Assembly: GCA_002314445.1 (NCBI GenBank)
Contig: DCFX01000003.1
Location: 1 to 32,460, forward strand
Source: Treponema sp. UBA1793
GTDB taxonomy: Bacteria; Spirochaetota; Spirochaetia; Treponematales; Treponemataceae
Direction: 5' to 3'
Length of the DNA: 32,460 nucleotides
Of this stretch, positions 1 to 6,882 are shown piece by piece; the first letter of the stretch is position 1, and every line of letters begins with the position of its first letter. The position numbers and the translations under genes were made by a program. Under the pieces are notes generated by a model. The model had not been told where the DNA came from. It was given only the letters and a program-made list of their open reading frames with translations, and did no database searches.

Positions 1-110
1 ACAAGAAAGCCGGTAGAGCCATTTTCTTCAAGTATTTCTTTTATTATCGATAGCACTTTTGCCGTATTCCCGTTTATCCGGGCACTGCTGTTAATTAAAA
101 TTGCTTTCAT
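1..110 (-). CDS. Flavodoxin / NADPH-dependent FMN reductase family protein, N-terminal part
   Basis: The window edge cuts this gene; only the first 36 codons are present. The protein begins MKAILINSSARINGNTAKVL, which matches the first beta strand and FMN-phosphate-binding loop of flavodoxin-like NAD(P)H-dependent oxidoreductases (pattern S-x-R-x-x-G-N-T). The start is well supported because AAGGAG lies four bases upstream of the ATG (115-120). In the family these are cytosolic flavin-binding redox proteins, but the substrate cannot be told from this part. It lies downstream of a DUF952 remnant in the same orientation. Whether the rest of the gene is intact is unknown. Confidence 0.7.
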   Translation of the reverse strand, partial: MKAILINSSARINGNTAKVLSIIKEILEENGSTGFL

Positions 111-180
111 AAATCTCCTTCGCAAAACGTTCGTCAGCCGATTTTTATATAATCATCCCGTACCCGCATAACCCCTGCAT

Positions 181-315
181 TTATTTTTCATCCGGAAAAT
201 AAAATGCGCCATTATTATTCTTATTCAATTTCAGCACATCTTCCACCGTATCTGTTTCTATCGGACCATATATATGAGGATATAAATCGCTGCCGTTATC
301 AAGGTTTTCGTAAAG
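181..315 (-). pseudogene. C-terminal remnant of a DUF952 family protein
   Basis: Immediately after the methyltransferase stop codon, in the same frame, lie 44 sense codons that begin LYENLDNGSDLYPHIYGP and end YFPDEK before a TAA. The pattern YE-x5-(E/D)LYPHIYGP followed by a short hydrophobic/acidic tail is the conserved C-terminal end of DUF952 proteins, which are normally about 100-120 residues. There is no start codon and no room for the N-terminal two thirds. I read this as the 3' stump of a gene whose 5' part was replaced when the methyltransferase gene arrived or was rearranged. The family match is from memory of the motif and was not searched. Confidence 0.6.
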
Positions 316-942
316 TTATATTTTTTTCAGTTTTACTATAAATAATGAGTAATCAATTTCCCTGCCGTTTTTTTCTCTCGTGTCGCTGAAAAACACTTCT
401 CTTTTCTCTTCATAAAAACCATACTTGCAGAAAAATGCTGAAAGTTCTTCCGGATCAAATCCGTTATGCCCGTCAAAATCCGGCTCATCGCTGTGAAAAC
501 TGCCGTCATCTGGAGTGAGATCTACAATGCAGAGTCTTCCTCTTTTCTTAAGCAGTTGCTGAAATCTTACTACCAGAGAAAGCATATCTTTAATATGATG
601 TAAAACCATGGAAGTATATATACAATCATACGTTCCGGGTTCCAAGCTGTCCGTAAAAATAGTATTTGCAAACTCATACTTATTTTTGTTTTCTATATGC
701 TTCACTTTTTCTTTTGCTGCAGAAAGCATTTCCTCAGAGGAATCAACAAACGTTATATTTCCGACATACTCAACCAGATTAAAGCTGATAAGGCCTGTTC
801 CGCATCCGTAATCAAGGACTTTGTCAACTGTGGTAAAATCAGCATAATCTCTTATCTTATCGGAAATAATCTTCGATCTATTAACCCGATAGGGCGTATC
901 CCATTGACCGGCTGCCAAATCAAATTGATTTTTCAAAAACAT
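316..942 (-). CDS. Class I SAM-dependent methyltransferase
   Basis: The 208-residue protein has the Rossmann-fold SAM site: motif I VLDYGCGTGLISF (about residues 42-54), an acidic end of beta 2 (FVDSS, about 65-69) and the post-motif YTSMVLHHIKD (about 109-119), as in UbiE/Methyltransf_11/25 enzymes. It should be a soluble methyltransferase of unknown, probably small-molecule, substrate. AAGGAG directly abuts the ATG with no spacing, whereas a TTG two codons downstream (934-936) sits at the normal six-base distance, so translation may really start there. The gene follows a gene remnant whose stop lies just upstream and precedes a DUF952 stump, so the neighbourhood looks reshuffled. The length and motif order suggest an intact enzyme. 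Confidence 0.8.
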   Translation of the reverse strand: MFLKNQFDLAAGQWDTPYRVNRSKIISDKIRDYADFTTVDKVLDYGCGTGLISFNLVEYVGNITFVDSSEEMLSAAKEKVKHIENKNKYEFANTIFTDSLEPGTYDCIYTSMVLHHIKDMLSLVVRFQQLLKKRGRLCIVDLTPDDGSFHSDEPDFDGHNGFDPEELSAFFCKYGFYEEKREVFFSDTREKNGREIDYSLFIVKLKKI

Positions 943-946
943 CTCC

Positions 947-1027
947 TTAATTATTTTTTCTCACACCGCAGTATACGCAAGGGCAGTCAATTAAACCGCC
1001 GCGCGGCTCGACCGCGTCGTAGGCGCT
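947..1027 (-). pseudogene. 3' remnant of an unidentified gene, out of frame with the kinase end
   Basis: In the frame one base off from the upstream kinase, the sequence reads AYDAVEPRGG, then CPCVYCG, ending at a TAA (947-949) beside the methyltransferase Shine-Dalgarno. The first eleven codons nearly all end in G or C, which looks like real coding sequence in this frame and contrasts with the AT-rich kinase gene. I do not recognise the family; a CxCxxC cluster is visible. The stop immediately before AAGGAG suggests this was once the intact gene preceding the methyltransferase in an operon, truncated when the kinase gene was placed in front of it. This is inference from codon pattern only. 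Confidence 0.4.
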
Positions 1028-1839
1028 GAAAACTTTGTCAGGTGCTTTATATTATTTCTGATGATTTTTTCCAGCCATTTTTTTTCACCCGGAACATTAT
1101 CGCTTAATCTTACTGCAGCAACAACAACCAGCCAGGCTTTATAATTCCTTATTTTTACAGATTTTAAAACTTCTTTTTTATATGTTCCTGCAGTATTTTT
1201 TTTGAATATTTTGAATATAATTTTTTGTATCATATTCAACTTAACTGGAATATATGGTGACTGAAACATTAATATGCTCCGGATTAAATCAGTTTCTTTA
1301 TTTCCTGAATAACAATTCATCCAATCTAAAACAACCAGTTCATTATTCACTCTCATAATGTTTCCGACATGATAATCGCCATGGCAGACACAATTTTCTT
1401 CCGGTACTTTTTTTATAAAATCTTTTATTTTTTCTTTTGTGTCTCCGGCCAAATCCGTTCTATTGATTTGCTTTTCAAATCTGACACTTTGCTCAGGTAA
1501 ATTTATGCTTGTTTTACCATTTATTTCTATTTGATTTCTTACAAGTTCTTTTATAATGTTCTTTGTATTTTTTTTATTAAGCAACTCATCGAACAGCAGA
1601 CTGCCTTTAATATATTCATACATTATTCCAAACCGATTGTTTACTGTTACAACACTAAATATTCTGGGAGCTGCTATTCCCAATCTGTTTATTTCTGTTA
1701 CAATATTTGCTTCATAATCAACCGCTTCTTTTGTATACTCCTGTTTGAATAATTTTAATACTTGTGTATCACTATACAAAAACACGTCAGATGTCGCACC
1801 GCTTCCTATTATTTTAAAATCATCGATATTTATTTCCAT
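991..1839 (-). CDS. Aminoglycoside phosphotransferase-like / TIGR02172-like kinase
   Basis: A 282-residue protein kinase-like-fold phosphotransferase. It shows a glycine-rich start (IIGSGATSDVFLY), a lysine in VLKLF, the catalytic loop CHGDYHVGNIM (Brenner motif H-G-D-x-H-x-x-N) and the metal-binding aspartate in VVLDWMN. This arrangement fits APH-family small-molecule kinases, a group with many paralogues in treponemes and Fibrobacter; the substrate is unknown and antibiotic resistance should not be assumed. I chose the ATG at 1837-1839 over the upstream one at 1860 because GGAG (1848-1851) is eight bases before it. The last eleven residues (APTTRSSRAAV) are encoded by a GC-rich segment read out of frame, so the natural C-terminus has probably been replaced. 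Confidence 0.75.
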   Translation of the reverse strand: MEINIDDFKIIGSGATSDVFLYSDTQVLKLFKQEYTKEAVDYEANIVTEINRLGIAAPRIFSVVTVNNRFGIMYEYIKGSLLFDELLNKKNTKNIIKELVRNQIEINGKTSINLPEQSVRFEKQINRTDLAGDTKEKIKDFIKKVPEENCVCHGDYHVGNIMRVNNELVVLDWMNCYSGNKETDLIRSILMFQSPYIPVKLNMIQKIIFKIFKKNTAGTYKKEVLKSVKIRNYKAWLVVVAAVRLSDNVPGEKKWLEKIIRNNIKHLTKFSAPTTRSSRAAV

Positions 1840-1907
1840 CTGTTTTTCTCCACAGTGCACCGCTGTACGGTATCAACCTGACTCAATTTGTATACTGGAG
1901 CTGAAAA

Positions 1908-2489
1908 TCAAACGTGAAGTCTTTTCTGTTCTTTTCCGTTTATATCATACAGTGTAATTCCGCGGTTTTCATATACGGCAAAACCGGCAGGTGAATCATT
2001 CTTCGGCAGGGAGACGGAACCGGGATTGCATACCGTAATTCCTGCTTTATTCTTGTACAGCAGCTGCACGTGAATATGACCGAACAATTCAACAGCCGTT
2101 CCGGTGACCTGCGGAATTTTACTTCCACCCACAACCGGTATATCTTCCGATTCTTCCGCAGGCGAATATACGTGCCCGTGCGATGCAAAAATACGCGCAC
2201 CGTCGTCAACAACGTACGTATAGTCGGAAAGCATTGGAAACTTGAGCACCATCTGATCAACTTCGCTGTCGCAGTTTCCCCTGCATGCAAAAATCTTACC
2301 CGCTAAAGGATTGAGCATCTCAATGACAGCTTTCGGTTCGTATGCATCAGGCAGCGGATTGCGCGGCCCGTGATACAGCACATCTCCCAGCAGAATCACC
2401 GCATCGCACTTCATCTTTTCAAACTGATTAAGCGCCCTTTCACAGGCAGACGCGCTTCCGTGTATATCCGATATGATAAAGTATTTCAT
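1908..2489 (-). CDS. yfcE: YfcE-type metallophosphoesterase (phosphodiesterase)
   Basis: A 193-residue calcineurin-fold phosphodiesterase with the full metal-ligand series: SDIHG near the N-terminus, LGDVLYHGPRNPLP (about 34-47), CRGNCDSEVDQM (about 68-79), SHGH (about 104-107) and FGHIHV (about 140-145), ending with CNPGSVSLPK. Sequence and length closely resemble Escherichia coli YfcE (about 184 residues), a manganese-dependent phosphodiesterase active on model phosphodiesters, with unclear physiological substrate. Its ATG overlaps the stop of the upstream RNA methyltransferase gene by four bases (ATGA), so the two genes are probably translationally coupled. Confidence 0.92.
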   Translation of the reverse strand: MKYFIISDIHGSASACERALNQFEKMKCDAVILLGDVLYHGPRNPLPDAYEPKAVIEMLNPLAGKIFACRGNCDSEVDQMVLKFPMLSDYTYVVDDGARIFASHGHVYSPAEESEDIPVVGGSKIPQVTGTAVELFGHIHVQLLYKNKAGITVCNPGSVSLPKNDSPAGFAVYENRGITLYDINGKEQKRLHV

Positions 2490-3262
2490 CGTTTCTCCAT
2501 CAGTTCATACAAAACAATAGAAGCAGCCTGTGCAACGTTCAGACTGTCCACCTGTGGTGCTTCATCTCCCGTGCCCATTCCTGCGAAGGGAATAATCACA
2601 AGTTCATCGCATTGCCTGCGGACATCGTCGGAAATCCCCTCCTCTTCGTTACCAAGAACAATAAGTGCGGACTTTTTCGTGCATATGTCTCCAAGCTTCG
2701 AAACAGTTTTTTTCGCCGTCAAATCTGTGCCGATTCGTATCATTTTGCCCTTCACTGCTTCCAATAGACGCGCAATCGAATTGACTGAATACATATTAAC
2801 AAATTCCATTCCGCCCTCGGCAACGCGGTATGAGCTCGTCGTTATCGACGACTGTGCCTCGTCGTTCGGAATGACAATATTCTTCATGCCGAAAAAAGCG
2901 GCGCTGCGGACAATGGCACCGAGATTATTGGCGTTGCCTATGCGGTCAAGAACAAGCGCACTTTCGCCAAGCTCCGCCCATTTGTCGGTTATGTCCGAAT
3001 CGAGCGGCATAATTTCAGGTGCGTAAATCATGGCAACAATTCCCTGATGGTGCACGCTGCCGCTCAGTTTCACCAGGTCCTCTTCTTCAACCATATTGTA
3101 TATACCATGATTTTTTGCAAGTTTTTTGCACAGCCCGCCGAAGAGAGGCGCTGTATCCTTCGTAAAATACAGCCGCCTGATTTTATCCCCGTGATTTTTC
3201 TCCAGCTTTTTTACAGCCGCCAGTCCGCATACTGCCAATTCGTTATTCTGTGTATTTTTCAT
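2486..3262 (-). CDS. TrmH/SpoU family RNA 2'-O-methyltransferase
   Basis: A 258-residue SpoU-class RNA ribose methyltransferase. The N-terminal half resembles the substrate-binding domain of RlmB-like enzymes; the C-terminal half has the trefoil-knot SAM domain: motif 1 LDRIGNANNLGAIVRSAAFFG (key Asn and Arg), motif 2 VLGNEEEGIS, and motif 3 with SLNVAQAASIVLYEL. RNA target (23S rRNA or tRNA) is undetermined. Motif 3 has an insertion-like segment (AGMGTGDEAPQVD) between the proline and SLN. The Shine-Dalgarno candidate GGAG is 14 bases before the ATG, farther than usual. Codons 1-12 and the region ahead are duplicated around a 160-bp insert, so the original upstream expression signals have been displaced. 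Confidence 0.88.
   Translation of the reverse strand: MKNTQNNELAVCGLAAVKKLEKNHGDKIRRLYFTKDTAPLFGGLCKKLAKNHGIYNMVEEEDLVKLSGSVHHQGIVAMIYAPEIMPLDSDITDKWAELGESALVLDRIGNANNLGAIVRSAAFFGMKNIVIPNDEAQSSITTSSYRVAEGGMEFVNMYSVNSIARLLEAVKGKMIRIGTDLTAKKTVSKLGDICTKKSALIVLGNEEEGISDDVRRQCDELVIIPFAGMGTGDEAPQVDSLNVAQAASIVLYELMEKR
3226..3262 (-). repeat. 37-bp duplicated gene start, copy 1 (functional copy)
   Basis: This segment encodes the first residues MKNTQNNELAVC of the RNA methyltransferase. It is repeated at 3423-3459 with 35 of 37 bases identical. The two copies are in the same orientation, 197 bp apart start to start, and flank a hairpin-rich insert. Copy 1 continues into the open gene. Confidence 0.9.
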
Positions 3263-3422
3263 AGTTAGTATTAAAGCTCCCTGACAAACTGTTGTATCAA
3301 TCCATTTTCGTTAAAGGACAGGATGTCCGTCACCGCGTTGCACGAATTCCGGCGAGATACTTCTGCGAGCCGGATCAATTCGTGCCCGTTCAAAAATTGC
3401 ATGGACGCAATTTTTGAACCCA
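3263..3422. other. 160-bp hairpin-rich insert between duplicated gene starts
   Basis: The insert contains three inverted repeats: GGACA/TGTCC with a three-base loop (3316-3328); GCACGAATTCCGGC with GCCGG-ATC-AATTCGTGC (3340-3385), a 14-bp stem with a three-base bulge; and a perfect 13-bp stem GTTCAAAAATTGC/GCAATTTTTGAAC with a six-base loop (3388-3419). On the minus strand an open frame runs from duplicated copy 2 through the whole insert (62 codons, ending at 3271). The hairpins dominate the sequence, so I treat it as a structured repeat rather than a gene. It could be a small non-autonomous element or a structured RNA; no transposase or canonical integron recombination-site boxes were found. 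Confidence 0.6.
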
Positions 3423-3459
3423 CGCACACTGCCAATTCGTTATTCTGTGTATTCTTCAT
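3423..3459 (-). repeat. 37-bp duplicated gene start, copy 2 (upstream copy)
   Basis: Second copy of the methyltransferase gene start, ATG at 3457-3459, 35/37 identical to 3226-3262. A TATACT hexamer lies eight bases upstream of its ATG with no Shine-Dalgarno between, so this copy probably retains the original promoter and start. Its reading frame continues into the insert and stops at 3271. Confidence 0.85.
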
Positions 3460-3482
3460 ATGAGGATAGTATAAAATCTTTA

Positions 3483-4505
3483 TTACATATTGTCAGCAAT
3501 CTTTATTATTGTCTGTGTAATATAATCATTTGCGTTCTTCTTTCCTTCTTCCATAAGCCAGCTGAAAAGACGCATAACGCCTACATATCCCTGCATTTCA
3601 GGTTCCTGACAGATTGTAAACCCGATTCCGCCTTCTTTTACTGCGTGCCGTATTTCCGGCAGTTCGTCAAATGCAAGAATATATATTGAGCGGCGGTCCA
3701 GCTCTTTTACAGCACGGTATGCACCCGGCACACCGCCGGCTACAACGAAAATGCTTGTAATCTCAGGATGTTCCAGAAGGGTATTCCTGGTAAGTTTGTA
3801 AGAATCGTCGTTATCGTCGAATGCTTCGACTGTGTTAACAATGGAATAGGGAACATTATGTTCTTCCAGCCCCATGCGGAATCCTTTAATCCGCTCATTA
3901 TGTCCGCGGATATGAAAAGAGCCGCTTATAATCAGTATTTTCTGTTCATTTTTTGAAATAAGTGACAACATCCCGGCTGCTGTCCGCCCGGCTTTTATAT
4001 AGTCGGTGCCAACATAACATATCCGGCCGCTGTCGGGTATATCGGTATTCACGCTTACAACAGGTATTCCGTTCTGGGTAATCGTATAAATTTCCTGCTG
4101 TATTTCCGGTACGTCAAGCGTCGTTAAACACATACCGCTGTATCCCGCGGCCGCCATTTTCCTGATTGCATCAATATGGGTCTGTGCATTGAATCCGCGC
4201 AGATGGATAATATCAACCTTAATGCCATAATCTTTCAATTCAGCGGCTGCCCGTTTAAAGCCTTCAATAACTTTATCAAAAAAGGGATTTCCTATGTCGG
4301 GCAGCATACAGCCGAACCGGATCTGCTGTTTTCGCGCGGCAAGCATTTTTCCTGCCCGGTTCGGAATATAGCCCATTTTATCTGACAGTTCGCGGACTTG
4401 CTGCGCAACTTCAGGATTAACATCTTTTCTGTTGTGAAGAACTCTGTCAACAGTTCCGCGGGAAACCCCTGCGGCTGCGGCTATCTCTTTTATTGTTACC
4501 GACAT
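3483..4505 (-). CDS. LacI family transcriptional regulator of the adjacent sugar operon
   Basis: A 340-residue regulator: an N-terminal LacI helix-turn-helix (TIKEIAAAAGVSRGTVDRVL, residues 4-23) with hinge region, then a periplasmic-binding-protein-like effector domain (IRFGCMLPDIGNPFF onward), of the type that binds sugars or sugar phosphates. It is the last gene of the run kinase, DUF4867 protein, isomerase, regulator, all on one strand, so it probably represses that operon and is autoregulated through it. AAGG lies eight bases before the ATG. A strong inverted repeat stands between the isomerase stop and this gene and may set its expression level. The natural ligand is unknown, presumably the sugar processed by the neighbours. 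Confidence 0.9.
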   Translation of the reverse strand: MSVTIKEIAAAAGVSRGTVDRVLHNRKDVNPEVAQQVRELSDKMGYIPNRAGKMLAARKQQIRFGCMLPDIGNPFFDKVIEGFKRAAAELKDYGIKVDIIHLRGFNAQTHIDAIRKMAAAGYSGMCLTTLDVPEIQQEIYTITQNGIPVVSVNTDIPDSGRICYVGTDYIKAGRTAAGMLSLISKNEQKILIISGSFHIRGHNERIKGFRMGLEEHNVPYSIVNTVEAFDDNDDSYKLTRNTLLEHPEITSIFVVAGGVPGAYRAVKELDRRSIYILAFDELPEIRHAVKEGGIGFTICQEPEMQGYVGVMRLFSWLMEEGKKNANDYITQTIIKIADNM

Positions 4506-4553
4506 GATGTTTACCTTGCGCTTATAAAATACAACTTTGCCGCATTATTAAAT

Positions 4554-4603
4554 TTTATCCCGCACAGCCGCGTTCTGCGAACGAAACAACCGTGCGGGAT
4601 AAA
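4554..4603 (-). promoter_or_regulatory. Intercistronic stem-loop between isomerase and regulator genes
   Basis: Perfect 12-bp arms TTTATCCCGCAC (4554-4565) and GTGCGGGATAAA (4592-4603), with an inner 5-bp hairpin CGTTC-TGC-GAACG (4571-4583) in the loop. It begins seven bases after the isomerase stop codon. On the transcribed strand it is not followed by a T-run, so it is more likely an mRNA-stabilising or partial-termination structure than a full terminator. Confidence 0.6.
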
Positions 4604-4610
4604 TCAGAAA

Positions 4611-6122
4611 TCAGTTCTGGAACGGATTCTCGTCACAGTACAGCTGTCCGGCCGGTTTATTGTAAGCAATATCCTGAACACCGAGGTAGTTGAAAATTGT
4701 GTAAAGAGCCTTTCCTGCGTGACCGAAAGCAACTGCTCCGTGATGCGGATAGCGCTTTGTGATCAGAACGTGGCGGTAGAAGCGTCCCATCTCCGGAATG
4801 GCAAATACGCCGATTCCTCCGAACGAGCGCGTTGCGACCGGCAGAACTTCGCCCTGTGCAATATATGCGTGGAGCGTCGTGTCGGCAGCACTCTGCAGAC
4901 GGAAGAAGGTAATATCGCCGGCGGCTATGTCGCCTTCAAGCGTTCCGCGGGTAAAGTCCGGCTTGCTGTCCTTCGGCTCAAGCAGACGGTGCTGAATAAG
5001 CTGATACTTGACGGCAGGTTTGCTCGCAGGATTCAGGCGGCAGAACGACGTGTTTCCGCAGTGGAAGCCCATGAACGTGTCGTTGAGTTTGTAGTCGTAT
5101 GCAAACTTGCCCTTAATTTCGCTTTCATACATGTCGGCAGGAACAGAATTGTTGATGTCGAGCAGCGTAACGGGAGCACCTGTCACGCACGTTCCGATGT
5201 ATTCACTGAGAGCGCCGTAAATATCTACTTCGCATGCAACCGGAATTCCGCGTGATGCAAGACGGCTGTTCACATAGCACGGCTCAAATCCGAATTCCTT
5301 CGGAAATGCCGGCCAGCATTTGTCCGCAAATACGACATACTTGCGGCTGCCTTTGTTCGCTTCTGCCCAGTCAAGCAGCGTAAGTTCGAACTGCGCCATA
5401 CGGGGAAGCATATCCGGGAACTGGTTTCCGCCAGTCCCAAGTTCTTTCTCCATGTCTTTGACGACTTCAGGAATGCGTTTGTCGTCTTTATGAGCGCGGT
5501 ATGAAACGAGCAGGTCAAGCTCGGAGTTTTCCTGAATCTCAACGCCGATGTCGTACAAAGCTTTAATCGGTGCGTTGCATGCAAAGAAATCCTGCGGGCG
5601 CGGTCCGAATGTAATCAGCTTCAGATTTGCAAGGCCGATAAGCGCGCGTGCAACCGGAACGAAATCGGAAATCATTTTTGCGACATCATCTGCAGTTCCA
5701 ACAGGATATTCAGGGATAACTGCTTTCAGATGGCGGAGTCCCAGGTTGTACGAGCAGTTGAGCATACCGCAGTATGCGTCGCCGCGTCCGTTGATAAGGT
5801 CGTTGCCGTGCTCTTCTGCTGCGGAAGCATACATGACGGGACCGTCGAAATATTTTGCAATAAGCGTTTCCGGAGTTTCCGGGCCGAAGTTACCGAGAAA
5901 TACGCAGAGTGCGTTGCATCCTGCTTTTTTCACTTCTTCGACGGCTTTAATCATGTCGTTCTCATTTTCAACTGTCGTCTTAGCTTCGTAAATGAAATCA
6001 TCTTTACTGAAAGATTTCACGATTTCAGCACGGCGGCGTTCCGAAAGAGAAATCACGAAACAGTCACGACTGACTGCGATGATTCCCATTTTTACGTCAG
6101 GGATGTTTGTTATTTTTTCCAT
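4611..6122 (-). CDS. L-fucose/L-arabinose isomerase family protein
   Basis: About 503 residues, matching the usual size of the fucose/arabinose isomerase fold, which interconverts aldoses and ketoses using a metal ion. Candidate metal ligands are visible in family positions: glutamate in VACEVDIYGALSEYI (about 298), aspartate in LLDINNS (about 322) and histidine in PHHGAVAFGHAG near the C-terminus. Which sugar it isomerises cannot be read. I prefer the ATG at 6120-6122 because AGGAG (6134-6138) precedes it; the in-frame ATG at 6158 adds only an uncharacteristic MCPQSRTGDLVA. It lies between a DUF4867 gene and the LacI-type regulator, in an operon with a xylulokinase-like kinase: isomerise an aldose, then phosphorylate the ketose. 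Confidence 0.85.
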   Translation of the reverse strand: MEKITNIPDVKMGIIAVSRDCFVISLSERRRAEIVKSFSKDDFIYEAKTTVENENDMIKAVEEVKKAGCNALCVFLGNFGPETPETLIAKYFDGPVMYASAAEEHGNDLINGRGDAYCGMLNCSYNLGLRHLKAVIPEYPVGTADDVAKMISDFVPVARALIGLANLKLITFGPRPQDFFACNAPIKALYDIGVEIQENSELDLLVSYRAHKDDKRIPEVVKDMEKELGTGGNQFPDMLPRMAQFELTLLDWAEANKGSRKYVVFADKCWPAFPKEFGFEPCYVNSRLASRGIPVACEVDIYGALSEYIGTCVTGAPVTLLDINNSVPADMYESEIKGKFAYDYKLNDTFMGFHCGNTSFCRLNPASKPAVKYQLIQHRLLEPKDSKPDFTRGTLEGDIAAGDITFFRLQSAADTTLHAYIAQGEVLPVATRSFGGIGVFAIPEMGRFYRHVLITKRYPHHGAVAFGHAGKALYTIFNYLGVQDIAYNKPAGQLYCDENPFQN

Positions 6123-6213
6123 AGCTACTAAATCTCCTGTCCGGCTCTGCGGACACAAATTCTATTTATACCGGCCCTACACAGAGACCGGTTTATTACC
6201 AAACATGCAGATT

Positions 6214-6864
6214 TCAGATACCTGCAATATCAATGTTCACGCCGGAAAGACCGGCGAACGCTCCTGCTTTTGCTTCCGATGAATCCGGATGGGCGATAAG
6301 CCACTTGTTTGCAGCCCACAGCAGCTTGTCTTCCGGATCAAGTTCTGATAATTCCGGTTTTGCAAGATTCGTTCCCTTCGGCAGCACAATAATGACGCGG
6401 AATCCGTCTTTTGAAACTTCCCCGTCCTTTACGGCATTGCACGGAGCATAATGAAGCGTTGTTTCATATACCTGCACGACCGTTCCCTTCGGTACATAAA
6501 AGGCTTCAACACTGTTTGTATTGAGTCTGCCTTTCTTCACCGACTGAAGCGGCGCAAGCAGCAGCACCATATCGTTTGCAGGAATATTAATTTCAGAACC
6601 GCGGTGATATTCCAGGCAGTTAAGTTTTGTATTATTACCGTTGCAGTAGCCGACCTGAACCGGCATTCCGCCGTAAGCGTTCGCCGAAAGCCGTTTTGCA
6701 ACTGCAAGCGATTCAAGACCTGCGTCGCCCGGTTCATAAATAACCGCATTGTCGGGCTTTTTCGTCGTTTCATCGAGTTTCTCAAGGAGTTCTTTTACGT
6801 CGTACCCCTTAAGAACCTTGCCGTACTTTTCAAAAGAATGACTGAATACTGATTTAATTTTCAC
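6214..6864 (-). CDS. DUF4867 family protein (probable cupin-like sugar-pathway protein)
   Basis: A 216-residue protein with the family hallmarks FEKYGKVLKGYD near the N-terminus, YGGMPVQVGYCNGNNTKLNCLEYH (key residues around 64-87), and VEAFYVPKGTVVQVYETTLHYAPC. The last two blocks look like a cupin metal site (histidine and glutamate in LEYH, histidine in LHYAPC). Function is not established to my knowledge; ureidoglycolate-lyase-like cupins are a distant structural guess. It is placed between a sugar kinase and a sugar isomerase, with 18 bases to the kinase stop, which suggests a role in the same pathway, for instance as an isomerase, epimerase or anomer-handling protein. No signal peptide or membrane segment. 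Confidence 0.75.
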   Translation of the reverse strand: MKIKSVFSHSFEKYGKVLKGYDVKELLEKLDETTKKPDNAVIYEPGDAGLESLAVAKRLSANAYGGMPVQVGYCNGNNTKLNCLEYHRGSEINIPANDMVLLLAPLQSVKKGRLNTNSVEAFYVPKGTVVQVYETTLHYAPCNAVKDGEVSKDGFRVIIVLPKGTNLAKPELSELDPEDKLLWAANKWLIAHPDSSEAKAGAFAGLSGVNIDIAGI

Positions 6865-6882
6865 GTGTATACCCCCGAATTT

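Noticed and set aside
991..1839. Aminoglycoside resistance gene
   Set aside because: Only the general phosphotransferase fold and catalytic loop are visible; chromosomal treponemal paralogues of this type have unknown substrates.
3310..3420. Integron attC site in the hairpin-rich insert
   Set aside because: The bulged stem is suggestive, but no proper GTTRRRY and RYYYAAC boxes frame it (GTTAAAG is the closest), and no integrase is in the window.
3271..3459. A 62-codon ORF starting MKNTQNNELAVC as a real gene
   Set aside because: Its start is a duplicate of the downstream gene start and the rest is dominated by inverted repeats; more likely a repeat element, although translation cannot be excluded.
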